A stretch of DNA of 64,000 nucleotides from Motacilla alba alba. Its lineage: Eukaryota; Chordata; Aves; Passeriformes; Motacillidae. A program made the translations under genes and the position numbers. The stretch lies in assembly GCF_015832195.1 (NCBI RefSeq), contig NC_052017.1:90360429-90424428 (forward strand), written 5' to 3'. Below are positions 1 through 17,100 of this stretch, piece by piece (position 1 is the stretch's first letter; each line of letters starts with the position of its first letter). The notes beneath the pieces were generated by a model. It was not told the origin of the DNA, did not search any database, and saw nothing but the letters and a program-made list of their open reading frames with translations.

Positions 1-3559
<3,559 letters not shown>

Positions 3560-3692
3560 ACTAATAAAGATGTCCAGTCCCTACATGAACAACCTTATTA
3601 TCCTTGGAGGGATGCTTTCTTATGCATCTATTTTTCTTTTTGGTCTTGATGGATCCTTTGTCTCCGAAAAGACATTTGAGACACTTTGCACA
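3560..3692 (+). CDS. GABBR2: GABBR2 exon: intracellular loop 1, TM2 and extracellular loop 1
   Basis: After one base that completes the split Lys codon, the exon reads [10 protein letters not shown], then TM2 ([20 protein letters not shown]), then [14 protein letters not shown]. By memory this is identical to mammalian GABBR2 over its whole length. The Cys in ETLCT sits at the top of TM3 and is the conserved class C receptor cysteine expected to bond with a Cys in extracellular loop 2, which is encoded by a downstream exon outside the window. The acceptor is CATAG at 3555-3559. The donor is ACA|GTAAGT at 3692/3693, a near-perfect U1 site, leaving phase 0. The exon is 133 nt, 44 complete codons plus the split base, corresponding to about residues 511-554 by human numbering. 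Confidence 0.97.
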
Positions 3693-3872
3693 GTAAGTAA
3701 TTCCATATATTCTATTTCAATTCTTGTTGAATTCAGTCTTGCAGGAAACAGAAAATGCAAACTGAAAAGTTCAGTAGTTGGATGTGTCATTCCATTAAAT
3801 CACTGATTCTTGTAGCTCTTTCCTGGGATATTTTCTAGGACCAAATTCTAAAACATGTACAAAGCTTCATTA

Positions 3873-3934
3873 TGGTGGTGGTGGTGGTTGTTGTTGTTCT
3901 CATTGTTGTTGTTATTATTGTTATTGTTTATTAT
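3873..3934 (+). repeat. Compound trinucleotide microsatellite (TGG)n-(TTG)n-(TTA)n
   Basis: Blocks of TGG, then TTG, then TTA/TTG triplets follow one another over about 60 bp, about 180 bp into the intron after the TM2 exon. The gradual change of unit suggests a single array that has drifted by point mutation. Length polymorphism is likely, but no function is implied. Confidence 0.9.
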
Positions 3935-6924
3935 AGAAATTTTCAAATGCATTGGGATTTAACCTCAGACTGAAAGGGTAGATGTATATTCTTGTTTTGA
4001 AATCATATCTAGAAAGATGATTTACTAAAGATGATATTTGTGTTTGTAGCAGGACAACTTGTAATACCTGTAAAGCTCCTTCTTTGTACATTCCATATTA
4101 TTTTAAACTACATGGCTGCTGCTTCTCTAGATCTCTTTAGTAGTCTCTTTGGCCGATTCTCCAAAGACTTCTACTGCTGTTTTCATGCTATGCTATAAAT
4201 TCTCACAAGCCTAGATCCATGTAGAATACATCCTAGTTAAATCAAAACAAGCAACTCTGAAACCAAATTAAATAAGTCCACCTAAAGACTTGTCATAATT
4301 GTTTGATGTAATATGCACTTATTCTGACTTACAGAGGTCTTTTCAAGGAAAGGGATAGGATACTCCTTCCAGAAGCAGTACAAAACAGCTTTTAAATTTA
4401 TCCAATATCTTCTCAAAAATTCTAAGACTCTGCTTGACTTGTTGCCTAAAAATATCGCACTTTCTCAGGAGCTACCTTCACTATCATTTTGATTCTTCTT
4501 TACGTCTCTAGAAAGTTGCAGTTTCACAGTACCTTCTGTTTGTAGGGGTCCGAATTTCTGATATCATGACTGGCAAGAGAGGAATTTTACTTCAAGAGGA
4601 TAATTCAAAGCATGAAAGTTGGATACCTAAAGCTAGTGATGCAAATACATCCCAATATGTGAACTGAAGCCCTCTGTACTGACTAGAATCCTTATAGAAG
4701 TGAAACACCATGTGATCTTTTTAGTTAGACCATTTCAAAGCACTGGAGATTCTGTAGCACATGCCAAGATGGACTAGAAGACATACTGTCGGTGAACGTA
4801 CAGGGAAAGTCTTACCTTCCTTGGGTGGGCCTGGACACTGCTGTATTTCAGACACTTAAGCTTTAGGAGCTCTAGGAAAGGAGACTTTAGGAAAACTTTA
4901 GGAAAGGAGAAGGAAAGAATACCCAGTCTTGCTACAACTAGACCTCTAATTCTCAGTACAGCTAGTAGAAAGAGATGCTTTAAAGATTTGAAAAGGATGA
5001 TCCTGTTCACCTCTCACAAACTAGTCTATAGCTCTGTGAATACAGTGGGGCCAATAGGAAGTGGAAGATGACATAATCCATTTTTTATCCAGGAATTATG
5101 TCCTTTTTTGTGAAACAGCTTGTGATGGAGCAGAAGTGTCATTAGGAATTCATTGTTGATGCCAATCCCTCTTCTTTTCTCATCCTCCATTGCAGAAGGA
5201 TCTAGTGGCATGGGACGCAATGTTTTAGTCTTGATGTCTGATCAGTCTTGAGGGGCTTGTATCCAGAGCTCCTGAGTTCCCTGCCAGGCTGCAGGCCATT
5301 GTATGACTGGGCTACAGCCCCTCTCTGGAAGCAGCCATGCACTGCTGAACAGAAGGAAAGTGGGAACCAGAGGTACTTATCAGCATCTAGCTGTTCTAGG
5401 AAACAGATTTCCAACCAAATGTAGCTAAATAAGACCAAATTTGAGTCCTGTTTTACATGTGAAACAGCTCAGCCTTAACTCTGAAAAATGAACCAATGTC
5501 CAAAACTCTGTGCCTCTGAGCTAGAACATTTCTTCTGATTTTTCTCTAATCTGCCTCTCAAAATGTAATCACTGATCTCATTTTCTAAATGCAACAAAAT
5601 TTAACTGTGGGCTGCTTATTTTGTCAAATCCTGTGTATCTCTTCCTTTTATTCCAATTTATATCTGTAACATTATGTTAGATCTGTGTGTCCGCCATAGA
5701 GGGATAGATCTTCACTTGAGTAAAACACTTGACTTGACCAATAAGAGAAAGGGGTGGGGGAGAATGCTGTGTCCTAAACCCAAACTTAGATTAAGAAATA
5801 TCACCTCATGCCTTAAGCAGAGATTTAATTTTTTTTTTAACATAGTTAAATGCTGTATAAATAGAGCAGAGTCTGAGATTTCTTCTCAGTCTTGGCTTTC
5901 CAGGTTTTCAGTGCGGTAGTAGAGAAGCATTTCTGATTGTGTTTTCCTGTGCATGGCTACTGATGTGTCTTATGAGCCCCAGGTTTGTCAGCAATTAATA
6001 CTACAGTCATAGATGCAGCAAATCCTTCAGTAGCCACTGATTAGAAAGGTTTTTCAAACATCCTACTCATTAAAACAATTATTTTAAAATTTTCCCTCCA
6101 ATTATGTTCTTTTAAATGGGATAGCTTATGCTTCTCTTAGCTATCATCTCTGCATGGGTACCATTCACTGTGGCAGTGCACTTTTATTGTATCTAGGTAA
6201 CTCTGAATTAGTGCTGGGAAATTCATAAATATGGGAGGCAAACACACTTACCTGTTGAATAACTCCTGTCTCTCTCCTCCTCTCCTCAAAACATCCACCA
6301 AGTGCTGGCTACAGAGTATACATGTGGCTCCATGTCACGAGCATCCCTATTCCCATGTGGGCAATATGCTTAGTGGTTTCATAAGGTCTGCTTTCAGATA
6401 CAAGTGCTTATAGGATCAGGCCAGGACAAATCTTTCTTCATCATCCATCTCCCTTGAAATGCATGATTTTGTTTACTCATTCTAGCCATGAGAGATTAGT
6501 TTAAAATGCCCCTTTTTTTTTCAGACTGTGGCTAAGTCTTTAAAAAAAGCAGTTACAATTGAGAACAATCATAAAAAGCCATTGAGGCAAGTCATCAGGG
6601 TGTAACAACTGGATCTCAGACACAGAGAATAGCCAGATGTCAGTGAAAGCAGTTATTATTTTGGAAGGGAAGTAAAAGTTTTCATTCAAGTTTTATAAGC
6701 ACATGCAAAGCTATAAAGCTGTCGTTAGTGGTATCCCCTGCCTAAACCAAATAATCACCCTTGTTGTCTTCTGTATTTCAAAAGTGATGAGGCCTCACCA
6801 GAGTAGCAGTATATACACAATAGCCAGTGTACTTAATTGGATATGTTATATATGGTCTCTGTTTAATATTCTGACAATTTTCGGCAAACTTATAGGAGGT
6901 CCTTAAAACTTCTGTGTTTACTAA

Positions 6925-7012
6925 GGTGTTCCTCTGCAGCAAGGGGATTGGAAATAGGTGGTCTTTAAGGTATCTTACAATCCAGGCCATTCTGTCATTC
7001 TCATTCTGTCAT
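6925..7012 (+). mobile_element. CR1 LINE, 3' terminal fragment (+ strand)
   Basis: The stretch resembles the CR1 3' end: a GCAGGGGGTTGGA-like block (here GCAAGGGGATTGGAAATAGG), then GGTCTTTAAGGT, then a pyrimidine/AC block and the terminal ATTCTGTCATTCTCATTCTGTCATT octamer-like repeats. CR1 elements are the dominant avian retroposons, are usually 5' truncated, and end in short tandem ATTCTGTG-type repeats rather than poly(A). Only the last 90 bp or so is present. The 5' limit is uncertain. Confidence 0.75.
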
Positions 7013-7907
7013 TGTCCTCACAAATTCAGGAAACATGGTTTTCCAGATTGTAGCTATTACATTCAACTCTGTTGGTTTGGTTTCATCTAGACCATGTTGT
7101 TTGTAGTGCTGTTTGGAGGGGGAAATGCTTTGCAACATCAGCTCTTTTTTTACTTTCAACAATTTATGCCTATGTGTGGCACATGCCTAATGCTGTAATA
7201 TTCCAAGGACACTGACACATGACCCAAAATTACACCAGTAATACCTGAAAGGTTCAAAGGATTTATTTGCTAAGTTGTCCTACCACTTTCCACTCTGTGA
7301 GGCACTGGGTATAGGAGGAGGTGATCTGTAAGTTATTATGTTGAAACATAGAAATAAATGTTACACATATTTAAGAGTCAGCAAGCACTTTAAACATATA
7401 GTAAAATAATATGCTGAATAAGGGTATTATATATATAAGTCTTTAAAATTATAAAATGTGGACTCCATGACAGAGTGATAGAGTGGATATTTGGTTCCCA
7501 AACACACTCATTTTTATCTTGGTATGCCCATTTTCTATGGAAAGGTAATCAAGTGTATTTAAATACATAATAATTCTGTGTTTTCACAGTAAGAACTCGT
7601 AATAGCAAATGTAACATAATTTAGTTCCATGTCAGAATTAAAGATTAGGTATCATATTTTATAACTCAAATTACATGGAATTAAAATGATCTGGAGCAAT
7701 GAGTTCTGAGAAAGTGGTCAGTGTATTATTGAACCATTAGATAATGTCTTAGTTAATAGCAAATGTATTGGTTGCACAGAAAAAGAAAAAGCAATACAAT
7801 ATTTCATTACATCCATATGTATGCCAAAGTGCAAAGTGTTTCAGAGAGAGAGAGAAGGAGAATGAGTTATCTTTGTTTTTAATCTCAGAACCACCATGGT
7901 ATCAGAG

Positions 7908-7951
<44 letters not shown>
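7908..7951 (+). repeat. Poly(A) homopolymer, 44 A
   Basis: This is an uninterrupted run of 44 A. No AATAAA is placed just upstream and no obvious flanking target-site duplication is seen, so a processed pseudogene tail is not supported. The preceding bases include a (GA)n stretch (7842-7856). It is most simply a homopolymer microsatellite, and its true length may be misassembled. Confidence 0.95.
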
Positions 7952-7953
<2 letters not shown>

Positions 7954-10900
7954 AGTTAGAAGTAAGGGGTGAAATGGGTGAAATGAGATGTGATGCCAAC
8001 TGGAAAAATGCAAGCAAGTGGAAGCATATTTGAAAGCAGTCATTATATGGAAGAGAGAGACTCAAAATTAGCAATTCTAGTGACATATCCTATGAATAGA
8101 GTTTAAAGTGACATGCTAAATAGAGATACTTAAAGTAGAGAGAATATTAGATAAGATCATAACGTTTAGACTTCTGTAATACACTCCACTGAGAATTTCA
8201 TGATTTACATTTAAGATGAGTAATGTCTTTCCAAGTTGGAACTGCTGTTGAATAAAAAACTGCTATGGTCCTGAGGACAACTGTTGTCTTCTCTGTTATG
8301 CATCTTCCTCGAATAAGTAAATCTAATTACTAAGTTGGGGCTGAAGATGTTTAAAGTACTCCACGTTGCTCTCACCCATAGTTCCACAAAAAACGGCCTG
8401 GTTCATTAGGTAGTAGTAGAGTGAACAGCTTTTCTCCTCAATCTTGGTAGTTCTGATGTGTAGCAGGACTTTCTCCTGGGGAGTGTGCTGCACTGGGTCA
8501 TTGCAGTGTTTGGGAAGGGGCAAATGATCTGTCTTGAATAATTGAATATAGGGTTCATGTTTGATAGGGGATACCTATTCTGCAGATAGAAATTGCCTTT
8601 CAATATCCTTTACAATCCAAAGTATTCTGCAAGGGTGTCACATAAAAATTAATAATTGTAATTTGCATAGGCACTAAAATAAAGCATGCTTTGTCTTGTT
8701 CATCTCACTAGTTAGCATCATTTATATGACTTGCCAAAGCTAGGCAGACGTTCTGTGATTTCAGGTGATCTCACTGAGCCTGGTCAGTGTTTTGGCTTGG
8801 ATAAAGTAAAAAAAAAATAAAGGCATGAAGGTTTTTGCACACTGCAGGTTGTGCTCAGGCTCTTAGATTTCAGTTCATTGCTCTCAGCCATGGTGTGTAC
8901 ATTTGGAAACACTCTTTGCACAGAAAGAAGAAACCAAACAGTGGGGTGGGATGGAGAGACAGAAAGAGAAGGAGAGAGTACAGAGCACTGACAAAGTCCG
9001 GCTTACCACTACAGTGTGTGTGTGACTATCCAGAATTTGTGTTTTTCTCAGAAAAACGTTGTGAGGACATGTGCATTCGTGGCAACAGTACATGTTATAG
9101 ACCTTATATCTTCTCAGAGGTGCATTCTAAAATGTGACCTTTAAATGTATCCAGATATTCAGATACACATAGCGTTTTCAACTAGTATAATTCTAAATTA
9201 TGGGTCATAAACATTTTTGACTCTGTGCCTTGCAACAACGTGAAAGGCAGTTTTTTTTTCTTTTTTACTGTTTCTTTTTTTTAATATTTTTCTATCTGCC
9301 ATGACGAGAGAACAGCTAGGCGAGGTGGAACTCCATGATCCACATTTCACCCTTTCTAGGGAAACCCTGAACCTCTGAAGAGTGGGGATTGCCATGTAGT
9401 ATAAGAGTGGAGAGACATCCTGAAAAACACATCAAATGGAGACTTGTAGGCTGTAGTGAGGAAGAGGGAGCCAAAGACCACTGTGAGCTGTTGTGTGTTG
9501 GGTTCCCAGGGCTGGAAGCAGGCTTCAGGCTGAGGGGGATAGTGGGCAATTTGCTAAAACTCCAAATGCTGGCTGAGTGCAGCTCTAAAAGGAGGGACTT
9601 GCCTCTAGTAGTAAAGCAGGGAGAGGGAGAAGATGTATGGACCTTCTGTCTTTTTTATTTATTTCTGCTTTGTCTTTGCTTGTCACTTTGCATTTCCTCT
9701 GTTTAACCAATTTTGAGGCAACAGACTGAAAGGAAAGCATGTAGGCAGGACCACCACTAAAGCTGTGGTTTTCTCTGTGGGCAAGAGGCTCTTGGACTGG
9801 ACCCTACCAAATAGCATGTGGCCTTGATATGTGGATAGTAGTTAATTGTATGGTCTTATTCATGCCCTTTATGTTCTTCAGGCATTCCCCAAAACTCAGG
9901 GGTTTGTTTTGGTTTGTTGTAGGGTTATTATTTTTTTTCTGAAGGGGGGGGCGGGGATGTTTCCTGTCTTTAGACTTTATATTTGCCTAATCCTTTTGCT
10001 CAAATTATTTAGTTTTGGCCAGGAATTTAAAAGAAAATCCAATAGACAGACACTCAACTCCTATTGAGCTGCAAAAGGATTTAGACCTCTAATCTATTTC
10101 TTTGTCTCTGGAAACCAGAGCCTTTGTTTGTGTTTTTCATCTGGCCTTTTTAATTTTGTGTGTATTCTTCAGTTTATTTCCTACTTAATTGTTTAGCTGT
10201 TAATTTTAATCTTCTTTTTCTGTATAATCACTTCCATAATTGTTCTCATAACTGTCGTTCAGTCTGAGACTGATCTCACTCCTATTTAATTCAACAGCAG
10301 TTCTGTTACTGAGTTTAACATGAGCCTGATCAGCTTCTATTTTAGTAAATGACATTTTCTTGAGGGTAAAGAAAAAAGAGTACAGACAAAAGTTATAAGG
10401 CTGAATAGATCCTAGAAACAAACTTGTCATATACTGAAGCAAATACACCATAACCTTGCCAGAGATTTATTAAGGTAATATTTTTAGAATGTTTTCCTCT
10501 CCTTCAGTGGAAACAGCAGACAGTTTTTAAAGCCTCCTTACAGAAACAGGAGAAATGATAACATCTTTTACACTACCCATAGACTAACTGAAAAATGATC
10601 TAAAGTATATTAAGAAATCACTACAGGAGATCTCACAGCGTGCAATGAACCTCTGTATTTAATTTATGTGAAAACAGCAGGATTCAAGTCTCTAACATTA
10701 TTGCCACTTATGTTTTACAGGAATCTGTGCTAGTGCCACACAAATTCAAAAAAAAAGAGTTAAAAGTCATAAAAATTCGTCAAAAATGTCTGATATAAAT
10801 GAGAAAAGTATAATTCAAAGGGACCAACTCATTCTTTGGAGTCTGCTTGTGTTCACACAGTCAATTTTGCCATTATTAATAGAAGCACAGCCATAACCCA

Positions 10901-12592
10901 GTGAACACTTGTTGATATGACACATTTTTGTTCATCGTAATTATCCATTATGTCCCTAGTTTTCCAAGAAAAATAGAAGGTGCTTAATTTCCAACTCCTG
11001 CATACTCCACAAAAATCAATGCAATTGTCCACTTAAGGACAATTGTGCTCTCCAGGGCTAAACACACAGCATGGTTTATTTTCACATTTGCTCCTTTCAA
11101 GTACCTAAATCTAGTACTGAGATACCACCAAGCTGCTCAGCAGTGTTGTTCAGCTGCAGCCTAACCCTGTGGGCACTGCAGATTCCACCCAGGATGTCAG
11201 GATGTGTGTAGAACTGGCTCATTATTGATATTTCTTAAGTGAATCAGTCCAAGTCTCATAAACAAAGTTGGACAGCAGAGTGTCAAGTCCTACAATAGAA
11301 AGATTTGCAAGTTTTATTTAAAAAAAATAAACATCTTTAGGTGAGGAAAAGTATGTTTGCAAGAATCTTAAACCTGAGTGATTCCTCTGCAGAAGTATAA
11401 TTTAAATATTTTACTAACTGAAGGAGTTCTTAACCAAGCAGTTTCACTATGTCGTTGTTCAAACAAAAACAAAAAACAAAATTTAAAACAAAAAAAGCCA
11501 CCAAGAGAAACAATAAGAAGTTTGAAGCTTTTAACACAACACATGAAGGTTGTTTGTGCTCATACTTGGGGTTTTTTATTCATCACTCTGAGTCTTTAAT
11601 CCCATCTTCTTTTTTCACTTGAGATTGGCAAACTGGATTAACACAGCATTAACAAAGCTGCAACGTGAAAAACCAGGGTGTGTAGTGTATTCCGTTCAGG
11701 TGGTTATATTTTTTTCTTTCAATTTAACAAAGCAGTAAAATGCATCACTTGCGTGATCAACTACATTTTCATGAACTCAAGACCTTCCCAGGCATTCCTT
11801 GCTAGATTATAACTGTGTGGTCTTCTGAATGCATAGGCTGTGGTGCTCAAATAAATGAAAAAAAAATGGAACTTCTTGAAAAATGAAAGTTTTAAGTTTT
11901 CATTAATTCAGTTATTTTTTCAAGATAACCTTATTTTATAATTTTTATAGAATTTTAATTATATTAAAATAAAATATTTTAAATTCATTTTAATAATACT
12001 ACCTGAAAGTTAGCAACACCTAAAATGTTGGGTTTATTTGTAAACTTCATTCTTAGAATATATAAACAGAGGTTTTTACTTCTTTATTCAGAGTGTTTCT
12101 GGTATTTTTACCACTTACTAATTTCCCCTTACTAGCTCATTTTTCACAATAAGATGGCTTCTTTTATTAATAATGAGTGGTAATATCAAGTAACTTTTAT
12201 GTCTGTTGCACAGATTCATAATTAGTAACCATTTCACCATTCCCATAATGAGATGATGGGAGAGACTCAGATAGATTTGTGTGAAGATATCAAACAGCAG
12301 CAAATATAGACTACCCAGCAAAAGTTCAAGGTTGAGAGGAAATAGGATTGGATTCAAAGTAATGTTACATAAGATTGTTTACCTATCCATGCTTATTGTG
12401 GGGCAGAAGAATTGTCTTCCTTGAAAAAATAAAAGATGTTTAGCACCTTATGGATAGGTTAAAAACAGAGGGGTTTTACTGCCAAAGGAAAATAAAAAGT
12501 AATGCTCCTACAAGGTGTAAGGAGCATCTTGTTCATAGATGCTGAAAGTTACATATTTGTTTAAAGTTTAATATTTGACGAAGGTAGGGTTT

Positions 12593-12657
12593 GTTTTTTT
12601 TTAAATAACAGTCATAACAGTTTTTGGTTTTGTTTTTGTTTTTAAATAACAGTCATA
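12593..12657 (+). repeat. Tandem duplication of a T-tract plus TTAAATAACAGTCATA
   Basis: The 16-mer TTAAATAACAGTCATA occurs at 12601-12616 and again exactly at 12642-12657, each preceded by a G/T-rich tract. The period is 41 bp. This is a local duplication, with exact identity of the 16-mers suggesting it is recent or conserved. No known element is involved. Confidence 0.88.
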
Positions 12658-14423
12658 GCTGTTTCAAGTCTGAAACATGATATTTCTTTGTGGAGATACT
12701 TTCAGTGTTTACTATTTGTCAGCTCTGCTATCCACCAGATAAATGTTTTCTAGGGTTTTTTTTTTAGTTATCACAGTTGATGCACCTGTAAGAGATTCTA
12801 TCAGGTAATTTAGAAAAAGAAAAAATTCCCAAATGATGTTTTTAAAAATAGACCTTAAACCAAAATAGTGTGGCACCTAAAAAGAGAACAGACGTAGGAA
12901 ACTCCATTTTACTATCTGTGCAGGAATACTTGATTGCTGTATAACAAATTATAGAATTTCTTTTGACACTTCCCTGATATCTTTGAATTATAGAAAACAA
13001 AATATTTTTAGGACATATTCAAATAGTCAACTCATCTTATTCAAAAAAAGGGAACCACGACATATAAGCTTATAATTGAATGTATACTCCGAAATAATTG
13101 AAGGCATCAAGAATTTTGTAATGAATTAACCATTTAAGAAAAAAATAAAGATTTTTTTCAGGGTTTGTGTCTATTTAGGAACAGGTATTTGAATGCAAGT
13201 TCTTGTCTACTGAAGAGACATTTTCCTGCCTGTTTGGTGGCTTCTGAGGGTAGAGTGGTGTTTTCAGCTTCTGGCCAAACTCAATGTCAGAAACTTCCAG
13301 CATGGGAGAATTGCTGATCGATTGTACAACATCAAGATCATGCTCTTCAATTACTGATATTTTTATCACATTCTTTCAAATGAGTAGGATATGGAGGTAT
13401 AATACATTTAAGAATATAAACGAGCAGATATAAGAATTTCAGAGACTTTTGCTGTTTTCTAAATTTTTCATTTTGCCAGCTGCATTAATGAATTATAGCA
13501 GACGAATTTGAGGTCATTTTCTTCAGAATTAAAAATTAATTTTCTTCTGAAGCTTACGATCTCCTTCTTAGCAACAATCATCTCATTTTGTCAAAATCCT
13601 GGTATATTTAAGCTAAACTGTTTCCAATACAAACAGTAGTTATGGTGTTCTGATATGCACAATTCCAATCAGGGATACATAAATTTTTTTGAATCAAACA
13701 TGCTAGAAATAACATTTTTCTGAATATTGAGTTAGAAACATATTATGAGCATAATTGAATTTATTAGTATTCCCAAGAGACAATTACTGTTTCAGTGAGA
13801 ACAAAACAGAGTCTTATTAGAGACAGGAAAATACCATGTATCTGTTTGCCAAATATACCACTAAGCTGTACACAAAAGAGCTGAATACTTATTAATAGTA
13901 GCAGAAGGATTGAATGCTAAGTATGGTTATTGATGTGAAATCAAAAGAAATGTAACTGGCTAGTATGAACACAATGATATGAAATGTATTTTTTGAATCC
14001 ATCAGAGTTGATCTAACTGGTTTTACTGAAGTATAATGCAGGATAGTGGCTAATCAGCAAAGACTTGAAAAATAATGAAGTTAAAAATAATGCTTTGCTT
14101 GCCTAAATATCTATTCTTTTTTTTCCTATTTTTTGCTTGTTTGTTTAGGGGTTTCATTTTAAATATCACATTCAAGAATGTCACAAAGTGGCAAAACTCC
14201 TGTAGTTTGAATCTAATCACAATTGTTTTGCTGGTTTTATTAATAGCAAGACTACCCAGCAATGAGTCAACTCTACATTCAGGGTCATTATCGACGATGC
14301 AACAGATAAACCACAACATTAGATGCCACTAAGTCATTAATATATACATACAAATATCCAAACAGTCTTCTATGCACAATCAGAATATTTTCTAACATTA
14401 AGACTCATGGTGCTGTGTGCACT

Positions 14424-14650
14424 TTTCATAGAATCCTAGAATGGCTTGGGTCAGAAGGTACATTAAATATCATCTAGTTTCAACGCCACGGCCGTGGGCA
14501 AGGATGCCACCCATTAGACCAGGCTGCTCAAAGCCAAATCCAACCTGGCCTTAAACACTTCCAGAGATGGGACATCCACAACTTTGGGCAACCTTCTTCT
14601 AGTGCCTCACAACTCTCATAGTGAAGAACCACTTTTCTCTTACTAATTCA
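14424..14650 (-). mobile_element. CR1 LINE 3' fragment (reverse orientation)
   Basis: On the + strand the copy begins with TCATAGAATCCTAGAATGG, the reverse complement of the avian CR1 3' end. It continues through a CATCTAGTTTCAACGCC-type block, the 'accaggctgctcaaagcc' block and the 'cacaactttgggcaacctt' block, all of which follow the CR1 3' UTR consensus I remember. About 225 bp are readable before similarity fades. The element is 5' truncated and non-coding. Confidence 0.9.
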
Positions 14651-15760
14651 TTATTTTTGACCACGTGTGTCCTATTTTTTTATTTTAAGGAACTGCAGTA
14701 ATTTTATTGCTTTATCAATAGTTTTTGAATGAGTATATATATTTTTCCCTGCCTTTATACCTAGTCAATAAACACTATTAAAAATCAGAGTTTGTTTTCC
14801 ACAGAAAATTTCGTGTAAAAAGTTCATGTTGTGAATACAAAAATGGAAATTCTGGAAAAGTTTGGAAAGGCAGAAAATAGCATGTATTTAGATACTAAAT
14901 ATTTAGGTTATTCCTCAGGTTTATCTTAGATGTCAAGTTTTGCATCTTATTAGAATGCCTAGTTTCTCATCAATATGCATATCCTGAAATTACTAATTAC
15001 AAATCCCAAACTCTCCAGAAGTTAGATGTGAAACTAAGCTGGTTTCTAATGAAAAGCATTGCCTTTAGGTTCTCTAGAGAATACTTCCCAAATACTTTCC
15101 TAGAACATCCTCGCTTCTCTAAATCAGATTGGTTTTTTTATATCACAAAACAGCTCTGCTGGCCAACCATCCATGGTCAACATGGCTAAAAGAAGGCTGA
15201 CTTTCCCTTTTTCTAGCTTTCCTTTCCCTGTATTTAGCCATTGTCTCTCTCCCAGTTTTTTCATCTGCAAGGTAGAGTACTTTGGTTTTTTACTTCTTTG
15301 TTCAATTTTGTGCAGTTTTATGAGTTGGTACTCGCTTTTTATGGGCTGGTGCATGTGAAGTCTCTAAAAGGAGAATGAGATTATTCCTCCTCCTTGTGGT
15401 TTCTCAGGCTCTCAGATTCAACTATTGGCTTCCAGTTCCATGCTGTGCCTCTCGCATGGTCTTCTACCTGCTATGCCTTGTAGTCACTGATCCATCTTTG
15501 GGAAGAAAATGACCTGTTCAGGGAAAAAAGCTTTCAAACAGCCAAACCTGCATGGTAATGAAAACAGAAACTTCCTGGGAATTAGAGAGGGCTGTGCAGA
15601 GCTTACTGCAACTCAGCAGATCACTGTCCTGGCTCAAAGCAAGTCCAAAAACGAGGAGGGCCTGTGTACAAGATGCTATGGGCAGGGGAGAAATTGCAGA
15701 AAAAGGTTTTTTAAATCTATGTTCTGTCCTGCTTGGTCAATTTGAAGATTTTTTATTAAG

Positions 15761-15816
15761 AGGAAAAAGGAAAAAAAAACAAAAAAAACCAAAAAAAAAA
15801 ACCAAAAAAAACAAAC
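15761..15816 (+). repeat. A-rich low-complexity tract with C interruptions
   Basis: Runs of A are broken by single or double C and G over about 56 bp. Overlapping frames through this tract give Lys-rich peptides that are artefacts of composition. Confidence 0.9.
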
Positions 15817-16282
15817 CCACCAACTTAGTCTCTTTCTTACGCTAAAGACAGAAATTCTATTTTAGGCTTAAAATCTTCTGTTCTGTATGTTTCAAAGCTG
15901 TGGCGAGCTCAGGTCCTATTATACCATTGCTCTGTGCAAGCTCACCCCCTCCTTTTTCTTAGGCCACATTTGCAGGTATTGTCATTGACTTGGGTATTGT
16001 TCCTGAGGCTTGCTGACCAAAACTATGTTCCTGTTTTGCCATTTTCTCTCATAGGATAATTTGAAATCTGTTGTTCTTATCTTTCCAGAATGCTCAGGTT
16101 TTTCACTGAGTGATGTGTATCTCACATAGTATACAATCTTTTCTTATTTAGTCTGAATTGCATCTCTATTTCTCTGCTCATTTCTGTTTAAAATGTTGCT
16201 GTTAATATTAGTTCCCTAAGTGCTTTTTATAGTCTGTCTCTTGAGTTTCTCCACTAGTTCTTTCATCTATCTGCAACGAACA

Positions 16283-16320
16283 CAAAAAAAACCCTCAAAA
16301 AACCCCAAAAAACCCCAAAA
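16283..16320 (+). repeat. (CCCCAAAAAA)n short tandem repeat
   Basis: Three to four imperfect copies of a decamer of C and A runs (ACCCTC, ACCCC, ACCCC separated by A6) lie about 255 bp before the TM3 exon acceptor. The unit looks superficially telomere-like on the other strand (TTTTTTGGGG) but is not the vertebrate TTAGGG repeat. Confidence 0.8.
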
Positions 16321-16574
16321 TATTTTAAGAGATTTATGGGTTTCTAAATGAAAGAGGTAGTTAATTCAGCATCTAGATTTGTTTCAGTTAGGGAGGGAAT
16401 GGACAGATGAGTAAAAAAGCAAGTAAGCAATGAATGAGAAATTACTAAATATCAAGTTTTTTCAAGTTCTTCAGATATTTTTTTCCTCAGGGTCTTGATA
16501 AAAAAGTTGTCTGAAATTATGCTATATAAGTAACTTTGTCCTTTTTTTTTCTTTTAATGTATATACATTTTTAG

Positions 16575-16730
<156 letters not shown>

Positions 16731-17100
16731 TAATTGTTTTCATACCTTTCCTGGATGGCCATAGCCGTGCTATCTGTTCATGTGTCACATCCAAAGATCC
16801 TGAATAGTTTGATATTAGGGCTTTTTGATTTCTTGTTTAGTCTCTCAGAGTTGGAATCAAGCATCAGCCCTCCAGTCTTTATAATAAGAGATGGACAGTG
16901 GAGTTGGCTGTAAAATGTAAAAGTTAATTTAGATCTCTGCTCCCTCTTAGTGTGTTGCTTCAGCATCCAGAAGTCTCCTTCAGGTAGATTTGTTTTATTA
17001 AATGTTTTCTGATTCTATCTGTCTAAGACATGGGTATTACCTGAGGATTTCTCATGGATTGGTAGGAGGAGGCAAGAGTAAGTGCTGCTTATAGCTTCCT

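Larger units (their letters stand above)
3693..16574 (+). other. GABBR2: GABBR2 intron (12.9 kb) between the TM2 and TM3 exons
   Basis: This large intron has donor GTAAGT and acceptor TTTTTAG, with a pyrimidine run at about 16540-16557. It contains a G/T trinucleotide tract (3873-3934), a CR1 3' tail (about 6925-7012), a (A)44 run (7908-7951), a short T-tract duplication (12593-12657), a reverse CR1 fragment (about 14424-14650), and A-rich tracts (15761-15816, 16283-16320). The remaining stretches (for example 3935-6924, 8000-12590, 12660-14420 and 14650-15760) are AT-rich. They hold only short open frames without recognisable similarity. I saw no extra GABBR2 exon, tRNA or small RNA hairpin that I could defend. 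Confidence 0.9.

Noticed and set aside
7769..7951. Processed pseudogene ending in a poly(A) tail
   Set aside because: There is no AATAAA at the right place, no target-site duplication, and no coding similarity upstream of the A-run.
8575..8630. Another CR1 3' tail
   Set aside because: A weak resemblance (cctttacaatccaaagtattctg) lacks the terminal repeats and the preceding GGTTGGA block.
16283..16320. Interstitial telomere repeat
   Set aside because: The unit is C4A6-like, not the vertebrate CCCTAA.
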